Assembly: GCA_025526935.1 (NCBI GenBank)
Contig: JAHLKD010000095.1
Coordinates: 150,038 to 214,037 of the forward strand
From: Cladochytrium replicatum
Taxonomy: Eukaryota > Chytridiomycota > Chytridiomycetes > Cladochytriales > Cladochytriaceae
DNA length: 64,000 nucleotides
Direction of reading: 5' to 3'
The position numbers and the translations under genes are program-made. Shown one piece after another: positions 1 to 11,143 of the stretch. A model generated the notes under the pieces. The model ran no database searches and was not told the origin of the DNA. It was given only the letters and a program-made list of their open reading frames with translations. Every line of letters starts with the position of its first letter. Position 1 is the stretch's first letter.

Positions 1-1039
1 CGAAGGATTTGATGACGATGGCGTTGTGACTTACGAGGATGAGCATGGGATCAGGGAAAAGCGGAAGCTGCTTCACCAATTGTCGGCGGGGAACAAGCGC
101 ATGAGATCCACGGATAGTTTGTCTGAATTCGTAAACCAGCAGAAGCAGAATTCGCGGCCACCGTCACCTGTTGCAAGATGCTTCATGATCACAGGGATTC
201 CTCAAGCTGATCGGGCAAAGATGGTGAAGAATATCCTTTTCTTGTTGTGCTTTTGGAAGTGATTGTTTGAAATGCTTCGCGAGTAGTTCCATAACCGAAA
301 CATTTGAATTACTTATCAAGCAGCTAGGTGCGACTGTGCTTGAGTTGGACTGCTGGGACGACCGGTGTACGCACTTGATTGTCGGGAAACCGAACAGGAC
401 CGAGAAGTGCCTGGCAGCAATCGCGTCTGGAGTTTGGTGAGACACCTTTGAGAGAATGTTTGCGGAAGGGTGAACTCAAAGAGTCATTGCGGTTAGGGTG
501 TTGCGGCCAAGCTATGTGTATGCGAGCGACGATTCCGGATGTTTCGTGGACGAAGACGAGCATGAATGGAATGTATCCATCGAAACACCTGCAGAGGATC
601 ACCAAACGATTCTGGCTGCGCGTCGATGGCGAACCGCGCTCTCCGACGGGGATTACACGAACAGTATGAGCACAAAACATAGCTCAGTTCTATGCAATTC
701 TAATGTCAGCTGTTTATTGTGTACAGAGGCTTTCTCAGGCTGGAACATTTTGTTGCTTGTGGAGGGCAAGAAGCGAGACGGGTACTTGCGGGTGCTCCGC
801 GCAGGCGGTGCTATGGTCACGTATGACGTTCGGTCGGCGAGGGACATTGAGCATGTAGAGGTAGATCATTCAACATTTCGTTTTTCTTCGACTCACTCCC
901 TGTCATCAATAGCAGCCATTTACGCACTGCATGACGGATGCGACCACGATGGTCAGTGAGGACTTGAAGAAACTACTGCGGACATGGGGCACCACTATCT
1001 GCGATGTTGGGATAATGGCAGAAGCATTGCTTGGATAAA
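1..1039 (+). CDS. TopBP1/Rad4/Dpb11-like BRCT protein, 3' part
   Basis: The gene enters from the left edge, so only the C-terminal part is visible. After splicing short GT-AG introns (about 222-286, 437-496, 675-733, 858-910) the protein reads through one BRCT repeat (DDRCTHLIVGKPNRTEKCLA, then a W-VLRPSYV segment), an AARRWR linker and a second BRCT beginning EAFSGWNILL. This order, including the acidic DEDEHEW stretch and the AxRWR linker, is that of the last BRCT pair of animal TopBP1. That protein binds phosphorylated partners in replication initiation and ATR/Rad3 checkpoint activation in the nucleus. The 437-496 intron is well supported: it splits the Trp codon and restores frame. The last exon ends at TAA 1037-1039. 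Exact exon edges other than 437-496 are estimates. Family assignment is firm; which of the BRCT repeats lie upstream cannot be seen. Confidence 0.82.
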
Positions 1040-1095
1040 TAATATCCACTCTTGGAAATGCAACAGCTAGCAACAAAACAGGTTATAAATACGAT

Positions 1096-3227
1096 TTAGT
1101 CGTGTAATTTAATGGTTCCATCCCAGCTGCACGTCAACACTTTGCTCGTTTCGTGTGGATGCCACTCGCAACCGATGAGCACACCGTCGTGTGCCTTGTA
1201 CTTTCGAAGCACTTTGCATGTCTTCCAGTCCTGGGCAAACAAAAAATTGGTGGATGAGATGTAGTGATCAGATTGATTTTCGAACAACTCACCCAGAACC
1301 AAAGCATTCCAGCAGAATCGCCTGACATGACAAATCGACCGTCAGGAGAGAAACCAGGTTTGCATGCATAACCTGCAATAAGGTGCCCTCGGAAACCCTT
1401 GCTTCGATGCTGTCTGAACCGATCTTTGGCGGAGTACACCACAATCTGATTATCCAGCGACTGGCAAGCCAACCATTTTTCTTAGCAAGAAAACAGAAGT
1501 TAAACTACCCAGATTCATCAAAACTAAACTAATATTAGCTTACTGTCGGGGTGCATCGTCACAGCGGGCAGAGAATGCATGCTCGGTTCCGCAACGTACT
1601 TGATCACCACGGGAATATCAAACTCCCACGCTCGGAGGGTCTTATCGTCCGAAGTCGATATGAAGCGGCGGTTGTCGTCGACAAAGGTGATCGTGTTGAC
1701 GGGACCCAGGTGCTGGTCGTACTCCTGTGTAATCTCGCCGGTGGTGACGTCGAACTGGTAGATCTTTTTGTCCTGGCATCCGGTCAGGAAGATGTTCTGC
1801 TTGTCTTCATCGGGGTTGAAGGTGACGCAGTAGGGGATGCGCTTGGTTGTGAAGCGGGAGATACATTGACCTTCAAAGAACAGTAAGTTTTGATTGATTT
1901 ATCGGGGGATAGATTGTGGCTCACCTGTTTCGGTGTCCCATAGTTTGATCCATTTGTCGAGACTTGCAGTCAAGAAACGCTTGCCGTCGTTCGAGAAGCA
2001 GATATCGCGTACACCTTTTGTGTGGCCGATGAATGTTCGCAAACAGCGGCGGTCATGATACACGTCCCACAACTACGCAAATCGATGAGTTAAAACGATC
2101 AGAGTAGGGTTACATCTTTTGCAGACCTTCACTTTTGAATCCATACTTGCACTCAGGAACATGTGCGCACTGTTTGGGATCAGGCGAATAGCATTAACCC
2201 CTTTTGTGTGCCCCGTGTACGTATGAATGCACCGTTTCGGGATGTACGCTTCTTTAATCCCCGGCTCAGCCAGCAGATCCACGTCCAGATCCGTCGGAAC
2301 ATGCATGTACGTTCTGCCGAGATAGTCCGTTGTGCTTTTACCGTGGAAAATGGTCTTCTCGTTGCCATCGTCTTCTTCTTCGACCAGCTTAGGAAGATCT
2401 GTGGAATTATTGAGAGCTTCGGCGAGCTCTTCCTCTGTGGCGGTGACAGGTGTTGTTTTTACAGTCTCGCCCTCGTAACCGGCCCACGGTCCCAGGAATC
2501 CTTCTGCGTTGCCGGGGTCGCCTTTCTCTTTCCGCTTTTTCGGTTTCATGTTGGTATTTTTGCGAGCCACGAATATGTCTGGCCCACGCTTTGTGTTAGC
2601 ACCTATACAGACTTCTGCCAAGAAACACGGAGAAATATACCTGATGGTGCATCCTGTGACATCCCAACGAACTGTCTCCCATCTCCGTCTGGATCAAGAG
2701 AGTAGTTTTTGCTGTGGAAAGTGCGATGGAGTGTGTCGAAAGCATAATCGGCCATACTGTGTTCCTCGAAATAACCTGGAATAGAACATCCACAGACACA
2801 AAGTTTGAAGGTGCAATTTAGCTAACCGATAATCTGAATGTGTTTCGGCTCTTCTGTTGTTACCGGTGAGGTGATTTCGTTGGTTCTTTCCCGCTGGTTC
2901 GAACGGATTTGCAGGGCCGAGGGTCGGTTGAATCAAGTCGCGATACGGCACATTGTGTGTCATCTGCTTGAGTCGTGGATCCAAGACGTGACGACCGACT
3001 CCCCCGTCCTAAACGAATTGGATGACCATTTTAGCAATTATCCAGCCTGGAATGAGTTTGCAGTTTTCACGTACATCAGCAGGGATTGCCGGTGCCAGTT
3101 CCATGCTGTTTCTTTTCCAGTCGGCATTATTCTCGTTGTCCGAGTCGTACGCCCCCAGGTCGACCTTGTGCACGTCCCCGTCCGAATTCGAATCCGAATC
3201 CGAGTCGTATTGGGCGAGAGAATCCAT
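1096..3227 (-). CDS. PRP17: Pre-mRNA-processing factor 17 (CDC40/PRP17), WD40 spliceosome protein
   Basis: Second-step splicing factor of the spliceosome, nuclear. The start at 3227 gives an acidic Ser/Asp-rich N-terminus ([16 protein letters not shown]). Next comes the PRP17-specific segment ([18 protein letters not shown]), then [20 protein letters not shown], which closely follows human CDC40, then [11 protein letters not shown] and the first WD repeat ([17 protein letters not shown]). Further exons carry the remaining WD40 repeats, including a [11 protein letters not shown]-like block near 1450 and the final [19 protein letters not shown]. Several short introns interrupt it (for example near 2060-2130, 1870-1930, 1470-1540 and 1230-1300). 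The last repeat ends KLHD where the family normally has KLWD, so the terminal Trp of the WD repeat is replaced by His. It is the downstream member of a same-strand pair with the methyltransferase gene. Confidence 0.92.
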
Positions 3228-3491
3228 TGGAGTGGCTGGAAGTGAAAATATCTTTCTTTTCTTTGTTCTGTTTTAAGAGATTGTCTGTGGATGTACATAG
3301 CTGGAAAGTCTGGAGAACCCAATAGTGATCGTCATTGAAAAATTGCAAAAAAAAGAGGAGGAATCCAAAAAGAATCAACGAGATCGAACAAAAGCAATGG
3401 AAAAACAGAAAAAAAAAGTTCCAGCAGCTGCACCATGCCTTGAACAGTTATTGGAAACTGTCGCACGCAAGACAACAACGCAAATCAAAGA

Positions 3492-5797
3492 TCACCGGCC
3501 TGTAACCTGTCCGACACACGAAGTCCATACAACATATGTCCTGCGTGTCTCCCACTCTTTCACCGCTTCCTCGAGAACCTTCTCGTACTCCTCCACAGGA
3601 AGCCCGATACTCGTGGCCAGCCACGGCCGCAACCCAATAAACAGCCCAATGACATTTTCGCGGTTCAACTGCCCGAGCAGCCCCCCCACTGGCCATCCCA
3701 TCTCCACGGTCCGGAGCTCAGAGTCTACATTCGTCATCGACTTTTTGTTCTTCGTCGATGCCGTGTGCAGCACACCGTGGGTTTCGAGGTGTTCTTGCAG
3801 GAAACGGCCGGTGTTGGTGTAGATCCCGCGGGATCGCAGGGCGCTTGTTAATGCGCCTTCGAGACGCTCGAAGATCGGTCCGACGTTTTGGAACGAGTCA
3901 AACTAGGTGAGGATAGAAAAGAATGTTAGCACTTTAGAAACTGAAAATCACATGGTTTCAAAACCTCCAAAAGTTCGATCCAACCGCCAGGGCGTGTGAC
4001 ACGAACTAATTCTGAGATCACGGAGCACCATTGAGAATCGGGAACGCCAAAGTTGACTAGTCGCTGGAACACGAAATCAAACTCGTTGTCGTCAACTGTC
4101 GAAATTAATCGAGTCATTAGGTCAAGCTGAGCAAGTCAAATCGATATCGCTACATACATGGAAGTCTTTCTAGCAGGTTTGCGTGTATGAACTGTGTGTT
4201 TGGTGGCTGGTCTCCATCTGGGAACGAGTCCGAAGATACATCGATACCAATAAACTTGGAATTGGGGTACTTTTCCGCCACATCCATCATCCATGCTCCC
4301 TCAGCGCAACTGAACAAAACTAATCAGCATTCCTAGATCTCAAAAAAAATCCATGATTTATCAGGCGTACCCGACATCGAGCACTTTTGCACCGTTCGAC
4401 AACATCTGATGCACCGGGGCTCTAAACGCGCCTCCAAACACATGCGTCAGAATCGCATGCTGCTTATTCAACCGATCCTGTTCGACGAAATCCGTCGGCA
4501 GCACGTACACGCTCGACTCCTCCGCGGGGTACCGCCTCAGCTTCAACGGGCCGTCCTGCGCGAAACGGACGTTGGGAGTCAACGGGGATGTGATCGTGGG
4601 TTTCCATGAATGTGCTGTGCGGGGGTCGATCGGGAACGCGTGGGTCGATGCCACGATCATCTGCACGGGCGTTGCGCGGTCGTTGTTGTTGTGGGTGAAC
4701 TGTTCGGTTTCGGCTAGGGATGTTGCGGAGGGGCGGCGTGAGCCTGGAGGTGTTGGGCGGGCGTGGTGGGCTCCGGGGGGTGTTGGGGGCCGCGGAGTCG
4801 TTTCGAGCATTTGGGGCGGTGGTGGTGGGGTGTGGAATTTGTCTAAGGAGATGGGCGGGGCGCCGTTGGGGGTTGTTGTTGCGGAGCGAGGGGGTGGTAC
4901 TGGGGTGGTGTGAGGGACTGCGGTTGTGGCGGTCGAGAGGGCGGGTGTGTTGTCGAAGAATCCGGTGCCGGTGCCCTCGTGTACGGGAGTTGTTGCTGGG
5001 GACGGGGTACGGCGGAAGGGGAGGCCGACGGGCGGGATTGCAGATGCGGATGCGGATGCGCCAGATGAAACGGGACGGATTGCAGCGAACGGACTCTCTT
5101 TCACCGGTCGATAGACAGGCGTAATACTCTGATCCACCTGGTTCTGGAATACCGTTTGCGATAATTGCTGCATCTCGGGCGAAGGCGCGCGAGAGTAATT
5201 CGATATCCCGTATTCGTCAGGTGTTTTTGCGTGTGGTGGGAACACGTACTGCGACAGCTGCTGTTGCTGCTGCTCCCGCGCATTCTGAGCGCTCTCATCG
5301 CTGATTGAGGCGGCTTCCATATAAGTTCTTGGTGGACCACCGTTAGAACCCATTCGTCTCGAGTAATAATCTGCCGGGGTCGCTGCCGTAGGCGGGTACT
5401 CTGTTGTGCCTGGTTTCGTCCCTCGCCCACTACCAGAGTAATACTCGGACCCTCCTGAACTCACAATGTCCCCGCCTGGAGTGACCGCACGAACGTTTCG
5501 AGGCAGTGAGCTCACGCGGCTGTCGGGAAAGTATTTCGCCGGCGGCTGCACGCTCCGCGCACGGAACATCACGGATGCAGATGTATTCGTGGAAGTCGAA
5601 AACGACTCTGCAACGTCGAACCCGAAAGCTCCATTTGGCCCCGTGCCACGACTGTTGAAGGTGGAACCGGATGCATGTGTTGGCCCCGTGCCACGACTGT
5701 TGAAGGTGGAACCGGATGCATGTGAAGCATAAAAGTATGCCGGCGTCACCCTCGGATTCTCCTCCTCCATTTTCGTGCAGCTCGGAAGGTTCCCCAT
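3492..5797 (-). CDS. SAM-dependent methyltransferase with long disordered, possibly acylated N-terminus
   Basis: Predicted class I methyltransferase; substrate unknown. The first exon encodes about 475 residues of low-complexity Pro/Ser/Thr-rich sequence, then the start of the fold. Motif I is split by an intron: GAKVLDVG joins CAEGAWMMDVA after splicing (intron about 4312-4370). Next come the acidic-loop strand (FIGIDVSSDSF), a D-rich block (TVDDNEFDFVFQRLVNFG) and the post-motif VTRPGGWIELLEV, all typical of Methyltransf_11/25 members. The final exon ends at 3494-3492. I chose the ATG at 5797 because the frame is open further upstream only from non-ATG codons. It gives MGNLPSC, a good match to an N-myristoylation signal (Gly2, Ser6) with an adjacent Cys for palmitoylation, which suggests membrane attachment. 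A 45-bp in-frame duplication lies in the N-terminal part. Acylation is inference; the methyltransferase fold is well supported. Confidence 0.78.
5637..5726 (-). repeat. 45-bp in-frame tandem duplication inside the methyltransferase gene
   Basis: Two adjacent near-perfect 45-bp copies (period from 5637 to 5682) encode two copies of a 15-residue unit reading HASGSTFNSRGTGP plus one residue. Because the unit length is a multiple of three it keeps the frame, so it is a coding-length polymorphism candidate. Confidence 0.85.
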
Positions 5798-6615
5798 CGT
5801 GTCATGAAACGTATCAGCTAGCGAAAGCCAGTTGTCGGTATGTTTGCTCAGCTCAAGTGCCAACAACACACCGCAGGTCCCTGAGAGAGTTTCCGATATA
5901 TTCACAGCACGCTCGAATGCTTGAAATGGCACGGAAACGCACCGCAAGACGACCGTAGCTCGGCTAACTCCCCGTTCTGACTGATTGTTGGAACGTTAAC
6001 TTGGAGGGTGACAAATTTGAAGTTGATTTTGGAGATTTTAAAAAAATAGGAGCTGAAAGAAATGTGGGGGGAAATATAATCTATCTCAATCATTGCAACT
6101 CATCTGTTATGTTTGTGCAACAGCCGAAAAGGAGCGGCACAGATCGATAACGTCAAAAAGTACAAGACAGCTATCAACATTTGTTTACAGCTATCATGAC
6201 AACTTGATCAAAAAACATTACATTGGATATAGATCATAGCGGGTCATGATGCATTGCACATTGCAATTGAATTGAACTTGCATCGCACGCTGCGCGCTGC
6301 GTTGCATTGCAAACGCTTTCTCGCATTGCACTCTCAGAGCGTAGCTGTGCATTTATAAAATTCGCTGCACATGTTTGCGGCGTTTTGTGAACCCCCGTTT
6401 TGTGAACCCCCTAAACCTTCCCAGCGGTCCGTCACCAATGTCAATGTCCTCGATTCCACCATGATCGTAAGGCTCTGAATTGCAAGAAACGAAAGGTACA
6501 CTTCTTTGTGGCACTGATTTGCGCAGATGATGGGATCTGGCGGTGCACAGCGTTCCTTCTTTCAATTGTGTTCGTGTATGAGGGTGTATGTAGGTGCGTG
6601 TTGGGGTGCGCGTTG

Positions 6616-6616
<1 letters not shown>

Positions 6617-6667
<51 letters not shown>

Positions 6668-6679
6668 ATGTGTGTGTGC
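6617..6679. repeat. (GT)n microsatellite
   Basis: Nearly uninterrupted TG dinucleotide run of roughly 50 bp, followed by imperfect TGTGTGCATG extensions. It explains the spurious His/Thr (minus) and Cys/Val (plus) open frames here. Confidence 0.95.
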
Positions 6680-7465
6680 ATGTGTTTGTTGTTCTTGTCT
6701 TAAGCCAGGGTGAATAGCCGTAGTCAGTGTTTTTGTGGGGAGCACAGGTGTTTGCATGTGTTTTGTGAATGTTTTTGTGAATGTTAACATTCTTTTTACT
6801 TTATAATGAAGTGCAGCAGTGACTTAGTCTTTAATGGTGGGTTTTTGATAGATCAGGAACTTCTTGAGCACCTATAGCTTTCAACTGTGTTGTTCGTGTT
6901 TGTTTTCCCATCCTATTGTAGTTGGTGTCCTTCTTGTACACCTGTGCAACCATCTCCTTGTTTCCAAGTTGCGATTGAATGGCAAAAATGAGTCAACCCC
7001 ACTTCCGTAACAAATCCAGAACTGAGGGAGACCGGGCACGCAAGAGTTTAACTTTTATTCATGACTTCGTTGGATTTTCACTTTTGCCCTTGCAGTTCGC
7101 TTTTTCTAAAAGAACTACAGCACATCATCATATTGGTTTGGTGTTTGATCATTGCTATTGAATGTGTGTCCCCTCGGCACAGATCGGTTCTCCTACAACG
7201 CCATCTATTTGAACAGCTGAGCAACAGCCTAAGCTAGGTAACCTTCCTTTCGTGGTGTTCTTTGCCCGGGAAACATACGGATATGCTTGCTGGGATCTCT
7301 TGAACACAGCAACAATCACAAGAAGTTGGGTGGTTCTGCTCAACAATGATGACCCCAATCGTATTACGTGCAGAACAAGGTGCTGTATTATGATGGATGC
7401 GCCAGCAAAACCGCGGAAGTGAGAACAAAAGTCCATCGTTTATTTTCATTACAGAACAGAGCGAG

Positions 7466-7537
7466 CCAGGCATCAGGTCGGAAAAAGGGTCAAGTATGGA
7501 ACCAGGCATCAGGTCGGAAAAAGGGTCCAGTATGGAA
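7466..7537. repeat. 36-bp tandem duplication
   Basis: Two adjacent copies of a 36-bp unit starting CCAGGCATCAGGTCGGAAAA (7466 and 7502), differing at one base. Noncoding as far as I can tell. Confidence 0.85.
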
Positions 7538-7734
7538 TAAAAGCGTACAGCGAAAAGAGAAAAAACGACAACGTCAATGGGTTGCGAGAGGGAAGCTTTG
7601 CCCCTTAACATCCAAAACCAAAAAAGAAAAAAGGACTTGAAACGAAAAAAATATCACAAAAAAGCACAAAATGCACATGCATTCTCTCAGGGTGAAAGTA
7701 AAAACCGAATATTCAATACCGCCAACATTGTGTC

Positions 7735-9732
7735 TCAACGCATCGCCATGCTCGAGTCCCTCTGATTCGCATGGCTCGACACCAGCAAGTCCAAAACATG
7801 CTGCGGCCCAAACATCAAATCGATCCCAAAACGGCTCTTCAAGAACCCCCTCACTCGCTCCCTCATCGGTGCAAACCCGCCTCCGCCGGGCTTCGTACCC
7901 CTCGTATAGTACATATCCAGCACCTTCACAAAACATGCCCGGATATGCTCGTCGGGCTCCTCGGCAGCAATCGCTTCCTGCATCTGCGCGTGGAAGTCCG
8001 AGGTCAAGTACGCGGAATAGGACGCGTCGAGCAGCAGCAGCGCCTCTGCGATCGGCGCAGAGAACACGAAGCGCCGGTCGAGCTCGTAGAGGTCGACGTC
8101 GCGGAGGTCCGGGTCGTTCGTCTCGGAGGCGGCAAAAAGCTGGTGTAGCAACACAATGTTTTCAAAGGCGTTCCGTCGCGCGCGGTCGGATACGTTGATT
8201 TCAAAGAGCGCAGAGTCTTTTGCAATGTAGGTCTTGAAGATCGAACGGGCGGTCTTCTCAAGAGTGGGGTCGGAGGACGGGTTGAAATCTCTGAGTTCGA
8301 ATTGGTGCACGTCGAGGATGAAGAAGAGGAGCTCGGAGGTGCGAGTTGTGAGGAGCATCGCGAGGAAGTAGGCGAGGGGGAGGTTGGACCGGAGGAGGGA
8401 GGCGAGGGGGAAGGTGTATGATGCGGACTGCTTCGTGATGAAAGTGTTGCGTTTTCCGGCGCCGTCGCCGATGACGGATGCGAGAAAGCGTTTGTCGGCG
8501 GACTTAAGGCGGGAGTGGAGGGATGGTGTGGTGGGGATGGCGGGGAGACGAGGCGCTTGGGAACGTTGTGGGGAGGTCTCGAGGTATTGCTGAGCCTTTG
8601 ACGCACCGGGAACGACCATGTTGACTTCTTCGTCTTCTTCTTCGATGGTGCGACCCAAACCGGAGCGACCCAGCGCTGGCATTGGTGGAGGTTCGGTTTT
8701 TGGCGGTGCTTTCGGACGGTCATACAGAAGCGACATGTGCCGGGTGGGAATCGGAACATTGGACTGCTTTGCAGGCACAGCGGGAGCGATCGACGCTGGA
8801 GAAGGTGGCGTCCGTGGTGCTGGGTAGGATGGAGGAGAGTTTGCGGCGTTGTTGGAATTGTTTGTGAAGATTGGAGTGGTATTGGTGAGCCTATTGGGCG
8901 AACGAGGAAACATCGACGACGTCCGCGGGTTGAGAGTGACCAGCGGACCCTGGATCGACGTCTTTCTTGGCGGCAGGTTTACGGCTGGTGCAACGGGCGA
9001 CACCGGCGACGTAACACTAATCTCGCCATTCCTTTCATTTTCCGGCTCCTCTTTCTTTCTGCCGACTTTAAAGAAAATATTGTAGTCCGTCTCTCTTCTG
9101 GTCGGATACCTCTCCACTGGTGTGCCAGGCCCAGCATTCGGGCCTGTCTCCTTTAATCGTCTGTACTCCTCATCTTCCTCCCACTCATCCGCTTCCGTTT
9201 TCCAAGACGGCGGCGCTTTAACCTCCACTGCTGGCGCAGGAATTCCATTGGCGTCAGGCGCCGTCCACAAATAGTCGGTATCGTCAAGAACAGTATCTGA
9301 CGTCGGCAACGGTGCTGCAGAATCAACGGTCACCGTGCTTGCTGTCGGCGCACCACCATAAAATGGGTTGACGGAATCCGTAGTGCGCACTGGCGAAACG
9401 ATGTGGTTTACAGTCTTAAGAGGTGGAAGGTTGGGCTTTTGCGGCTTCTGGGGTACAGGAGGAGCCGATTCCGGGACAACCTGCTGTAGTGGGTTAAATG
9501 TTCTCGTCTGAAGAGGTGGAGGAGAGCCCTGAGCTGCAGTGGCGATGGGAGCATCAGCAGGAGAATCTTCAAAGTCAGCGAGCACGTCGAGCAGGGCGGT
9601 CCTCAGTTCGAGCGTAGAGCGTTTAGCAGTAGCAGATGCAAAGATGTCGTCCTCCTCTATGAGCGCAGACACAGCAGGGATGGCATTCTCCAAGGCATTC
9701 GCATTTTGTACTGCGATGGCATTTGTAGTCAT
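7735..9732 (-). CDS. RGS-domain protein (regulator of G-protein signalling-like), 665 aa
   Basis: Single-exon gene from ATG 9732 to TGA 7737-7735. Residues 1 to about 60 are a conserved-looking acidic segment (ALIEEDDIF, then a LELRTALLDVLADFED helix). A long Pro/Ser/Thr-rich disordered region follows to about residue 420. The C-terminal 200 residues have the RGS pattern: a helix with PLAYFLAML, then SELLFFILDVHQFE, then ARSIFKTYIAKDS and FEINVSDRARRNAF, ending in a helix with TSDFHAQMQ. RGS domains accelerate GTP hydrolysis on heterotrimeric G-alpha subunits at the plasma membrane. Key Asn/Glu positions were not verified residue by residue, so GAP activity is inferred. It is divergently arranged with the secreted glycoprotein gene at 10114. 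Confidence 0.7.
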   Translation of the reverse strand: MTTNAIAVQNANALENAIPAVSALIEEDDIFASATAKRSTLELRTALLDVLADFEDSPADAPIATAAQGSPPPLQTRTFNPLQQVVPESAPPVPQKPQKPNLPPLKTVNHIVSPVRTTDSVNPFYGGAPTASTVTVDSAAPLPTSDTVLDDTDYLWTAPDANGIPAPAVEVKAPPSWKTEADEWEEDEEYRRLKETGPNAGPGTPVERYPTRRETDYNIFFKVGRKKEEPENERNGEISVTSPVSPVAPAVNLPPRKTSIQGPLVTLNPRTSSMFPRSPNRLTNTTPIFTNNSNNAANSPPSYPAPRTPPSPASIAPAVPAKQSNVPIPTRHMSLLYDRPKAPPKTEPPPMPALGRSGLGRTIEEEDEEVNMVVPGASKAQQYLETSPQRSQAPRLPAIPTTPSLHSRLKSADKRFLASVIGDGAGKRNTFITKQSASYTFPLASLLRSNLPLAYFLAMLLTTRTSELLFFILDVHQFELRDFNPSSDPTLEKTARSIFKTYIAKDSALFEINVSDRARRNAFENIVLLHQLFAASETNDPDLRDVDLYELDRRFVFSAPIAEALLLLDASYSAYLTSDFHAQMQEAIAAEEPDEHIRACFVKVLDMYYTRGTKPGGGGFAPMRERVRGFLKSRFGIDLMFGPQHVLDLLVSSHANQRDSSMAMR

Positions 9733-10113
9733 GGTAAGATGGTAAGGGGAGGGATAGGGTGATTATGGATGGTTAGGGTTGGGACTAATGATGGCAATGG
9801 GTTGGCAATAACGATTATGGCATTATTGCATCGCACTGGTACTGTTAGTTGGCTAATACTCGTGTGCTGGCACGCACGCAAAACATATCTCTCGGCATTC
9901 ACATATGTGAAAACGTCGCACCTGCCTTTCTGGGAAATTCATGCAAGGCATATGTAATTCCCCGGCACAGTCGTGCTGCACCGTTTAAAAGGATGACCGT
10001 TGCACCACTGGGGGCATCACTTAACCAAGCTTCCAAATCGCTCAACAAAGCATTTCAGCGCATATCCGCCAACACACCTTTTTAAACTCTTACCACTTTA
10101 CACACTGTTCACG
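9733..10113. promoter_or_regulatory. Divergent intergenic region between RGS gene and secreted glycoprotein gene
   Basis: About 380 bp separates two outward-facing start codons, so it should carry both promoters. I can name no specific element. The sequence just upstream of 10114 is pyrimidine-rich, as is common before fungal start codons. Confidence 0.4.
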
Positions 10114-10767
10114 ATGTACTACCTCCGCGAGCTCCTCCTGACCTACCTCCTCGCCCTCCCCGTAACCATTGCTCTCGTAATCCCAATTCACAAGCGTCAG
10201 CCCACCAAAACTGCTGCATCGCTCCCCACATCCAATGTCGCCCCAGTCAATGCAACAAATTCGACCGTACTGGGAAACAACAGCACCAACTCGACAAACG
10301 CTACCACAATCGTGCCCGTTGGCAATGGAACAAACTTGACGGCTTGGGTTCTTGGGAACGTGTCGGTGCCAGCTGAAAACAGCACGAGTACGGTGAATCT
10401 CACGGTGTCACTCCCCACTGCGGCTGCGACACCAACGGAGATCACAACCTCTATTGAATCCCCAACCACAACAACAACCGAACCGGCACCAGCACCGACT
10501 GACTTTGTGCTTATGCCCGTCAAGCGCGATGTCCCGATCTTGCCACCTGCACTCAACGCAACCACAAACTCGACGACCTGGATCAACGGCTCAAACTCTA
10601 CAAACAGCACTATGTTCCCTCTGAACTCGACAAACGTTACGTGGCCACTCAACGCGACTAACCACACTGTTCCTGTGAACGCCACAACGACCACAAACAC
10701 GGTGACGATACCGGAACTCGCCACCACCAAGGTCGTCGTCGCGAACCCATCGGAGACATTGGTATAA
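10114..10767 (+). CDS. Secreted/cell-surface Asn-Thr-rich glycoprotein, 217 aa
   Basis: The ATG at 10114 gives a clear signal peptide: MYYLRELLLTYLLALPVTIALV followed by a polar region and a KR site. The rest is built of N-glycosylation sequons (many NST, NTT, NAT, NGT repeats) in a Thr/Ser/Val-rich low-complexity chain, plus one VKRDVP segment. No known domain is visible and there is no obvious C-terminal GPI signal (the end is VVVANPSETLV). A heavily N-glycosylated wall or extracellular protein is the most economical reading. It resembles in style, though not by clear homology, the minus-strand secreted protein at 44733-45272. Confidence 0.72.
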   Translation: MYYLRELLLTYLLALPVTIALVIPIHKRQPTKTAASLPTSNVAPVNATNSTVLGNNSTNSTNATTIVPVGNGTNLTAWVLGNVSVPAENSTSTVNLTVSLPTAAATPTEITTSIESPTTTTTEPAPAPTDFVLMPVKRDVPILPPALNATTNSTTWINGSNSTNSTMFPLNSTNVTWPLNATNHTVPVNATTTTNTVTIPELATTKVVVANPSETLV

Positions 10768-11143
10768 GCACGGGTGAGCTTAAAAACAGCGAAAATAAGT
10801 TCAAAAAAGGCTGATCTTGAAGCAATTCTGCAGATGAAGGTTGGGAGGGAAGCAGTGACACATTCAAAACTTTTTATTTCTTGGGTTGCACCTAATTTTT
10901 TTTATTCTGTCTTCTTGAATACATACCAGTGTTAAGTAACAACACCATAATACCAGCTTGGGCATATCACTGTATTCAGGGAGTTCGTTCTGCCCTTCCA
11001 CACTTTTTTCGCAAACAATCCGGAATTCCATCATGTCTGCTGTATTTCAATCGTAATGAATCACATCCGGCCAATGTAATCAAACTCTCAAATATTCACA
11101 GATTCGAAGCACCAGCCTCCATCGATCGTCACACCAGCCGAAT

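Larger units (their letters stand above)
5948..7734. other. Gene-poor intergenic stretch
   Basis: I see no supportable gene between the methyltransferase and the RGS gene. Open frames here are short or are created by the (GT)n run. The stretch holds a short duplication of CGTTTTGTGAACCCC near 6382-6412, a (GT)n microsatellite at about 6617-6679 and a 36-bp tandem duplication at 7466-7537. It should contain the 3' end of the RGS transcript and the methyltransferase promoter. Confidence 0.5.

Noticed and set aside
6353-6790. Minus-strand 145-aa frame with a His-Thr run
   Set aside because: The run is the (GT)n microsatellite read as codons; nothing else supports a gene.
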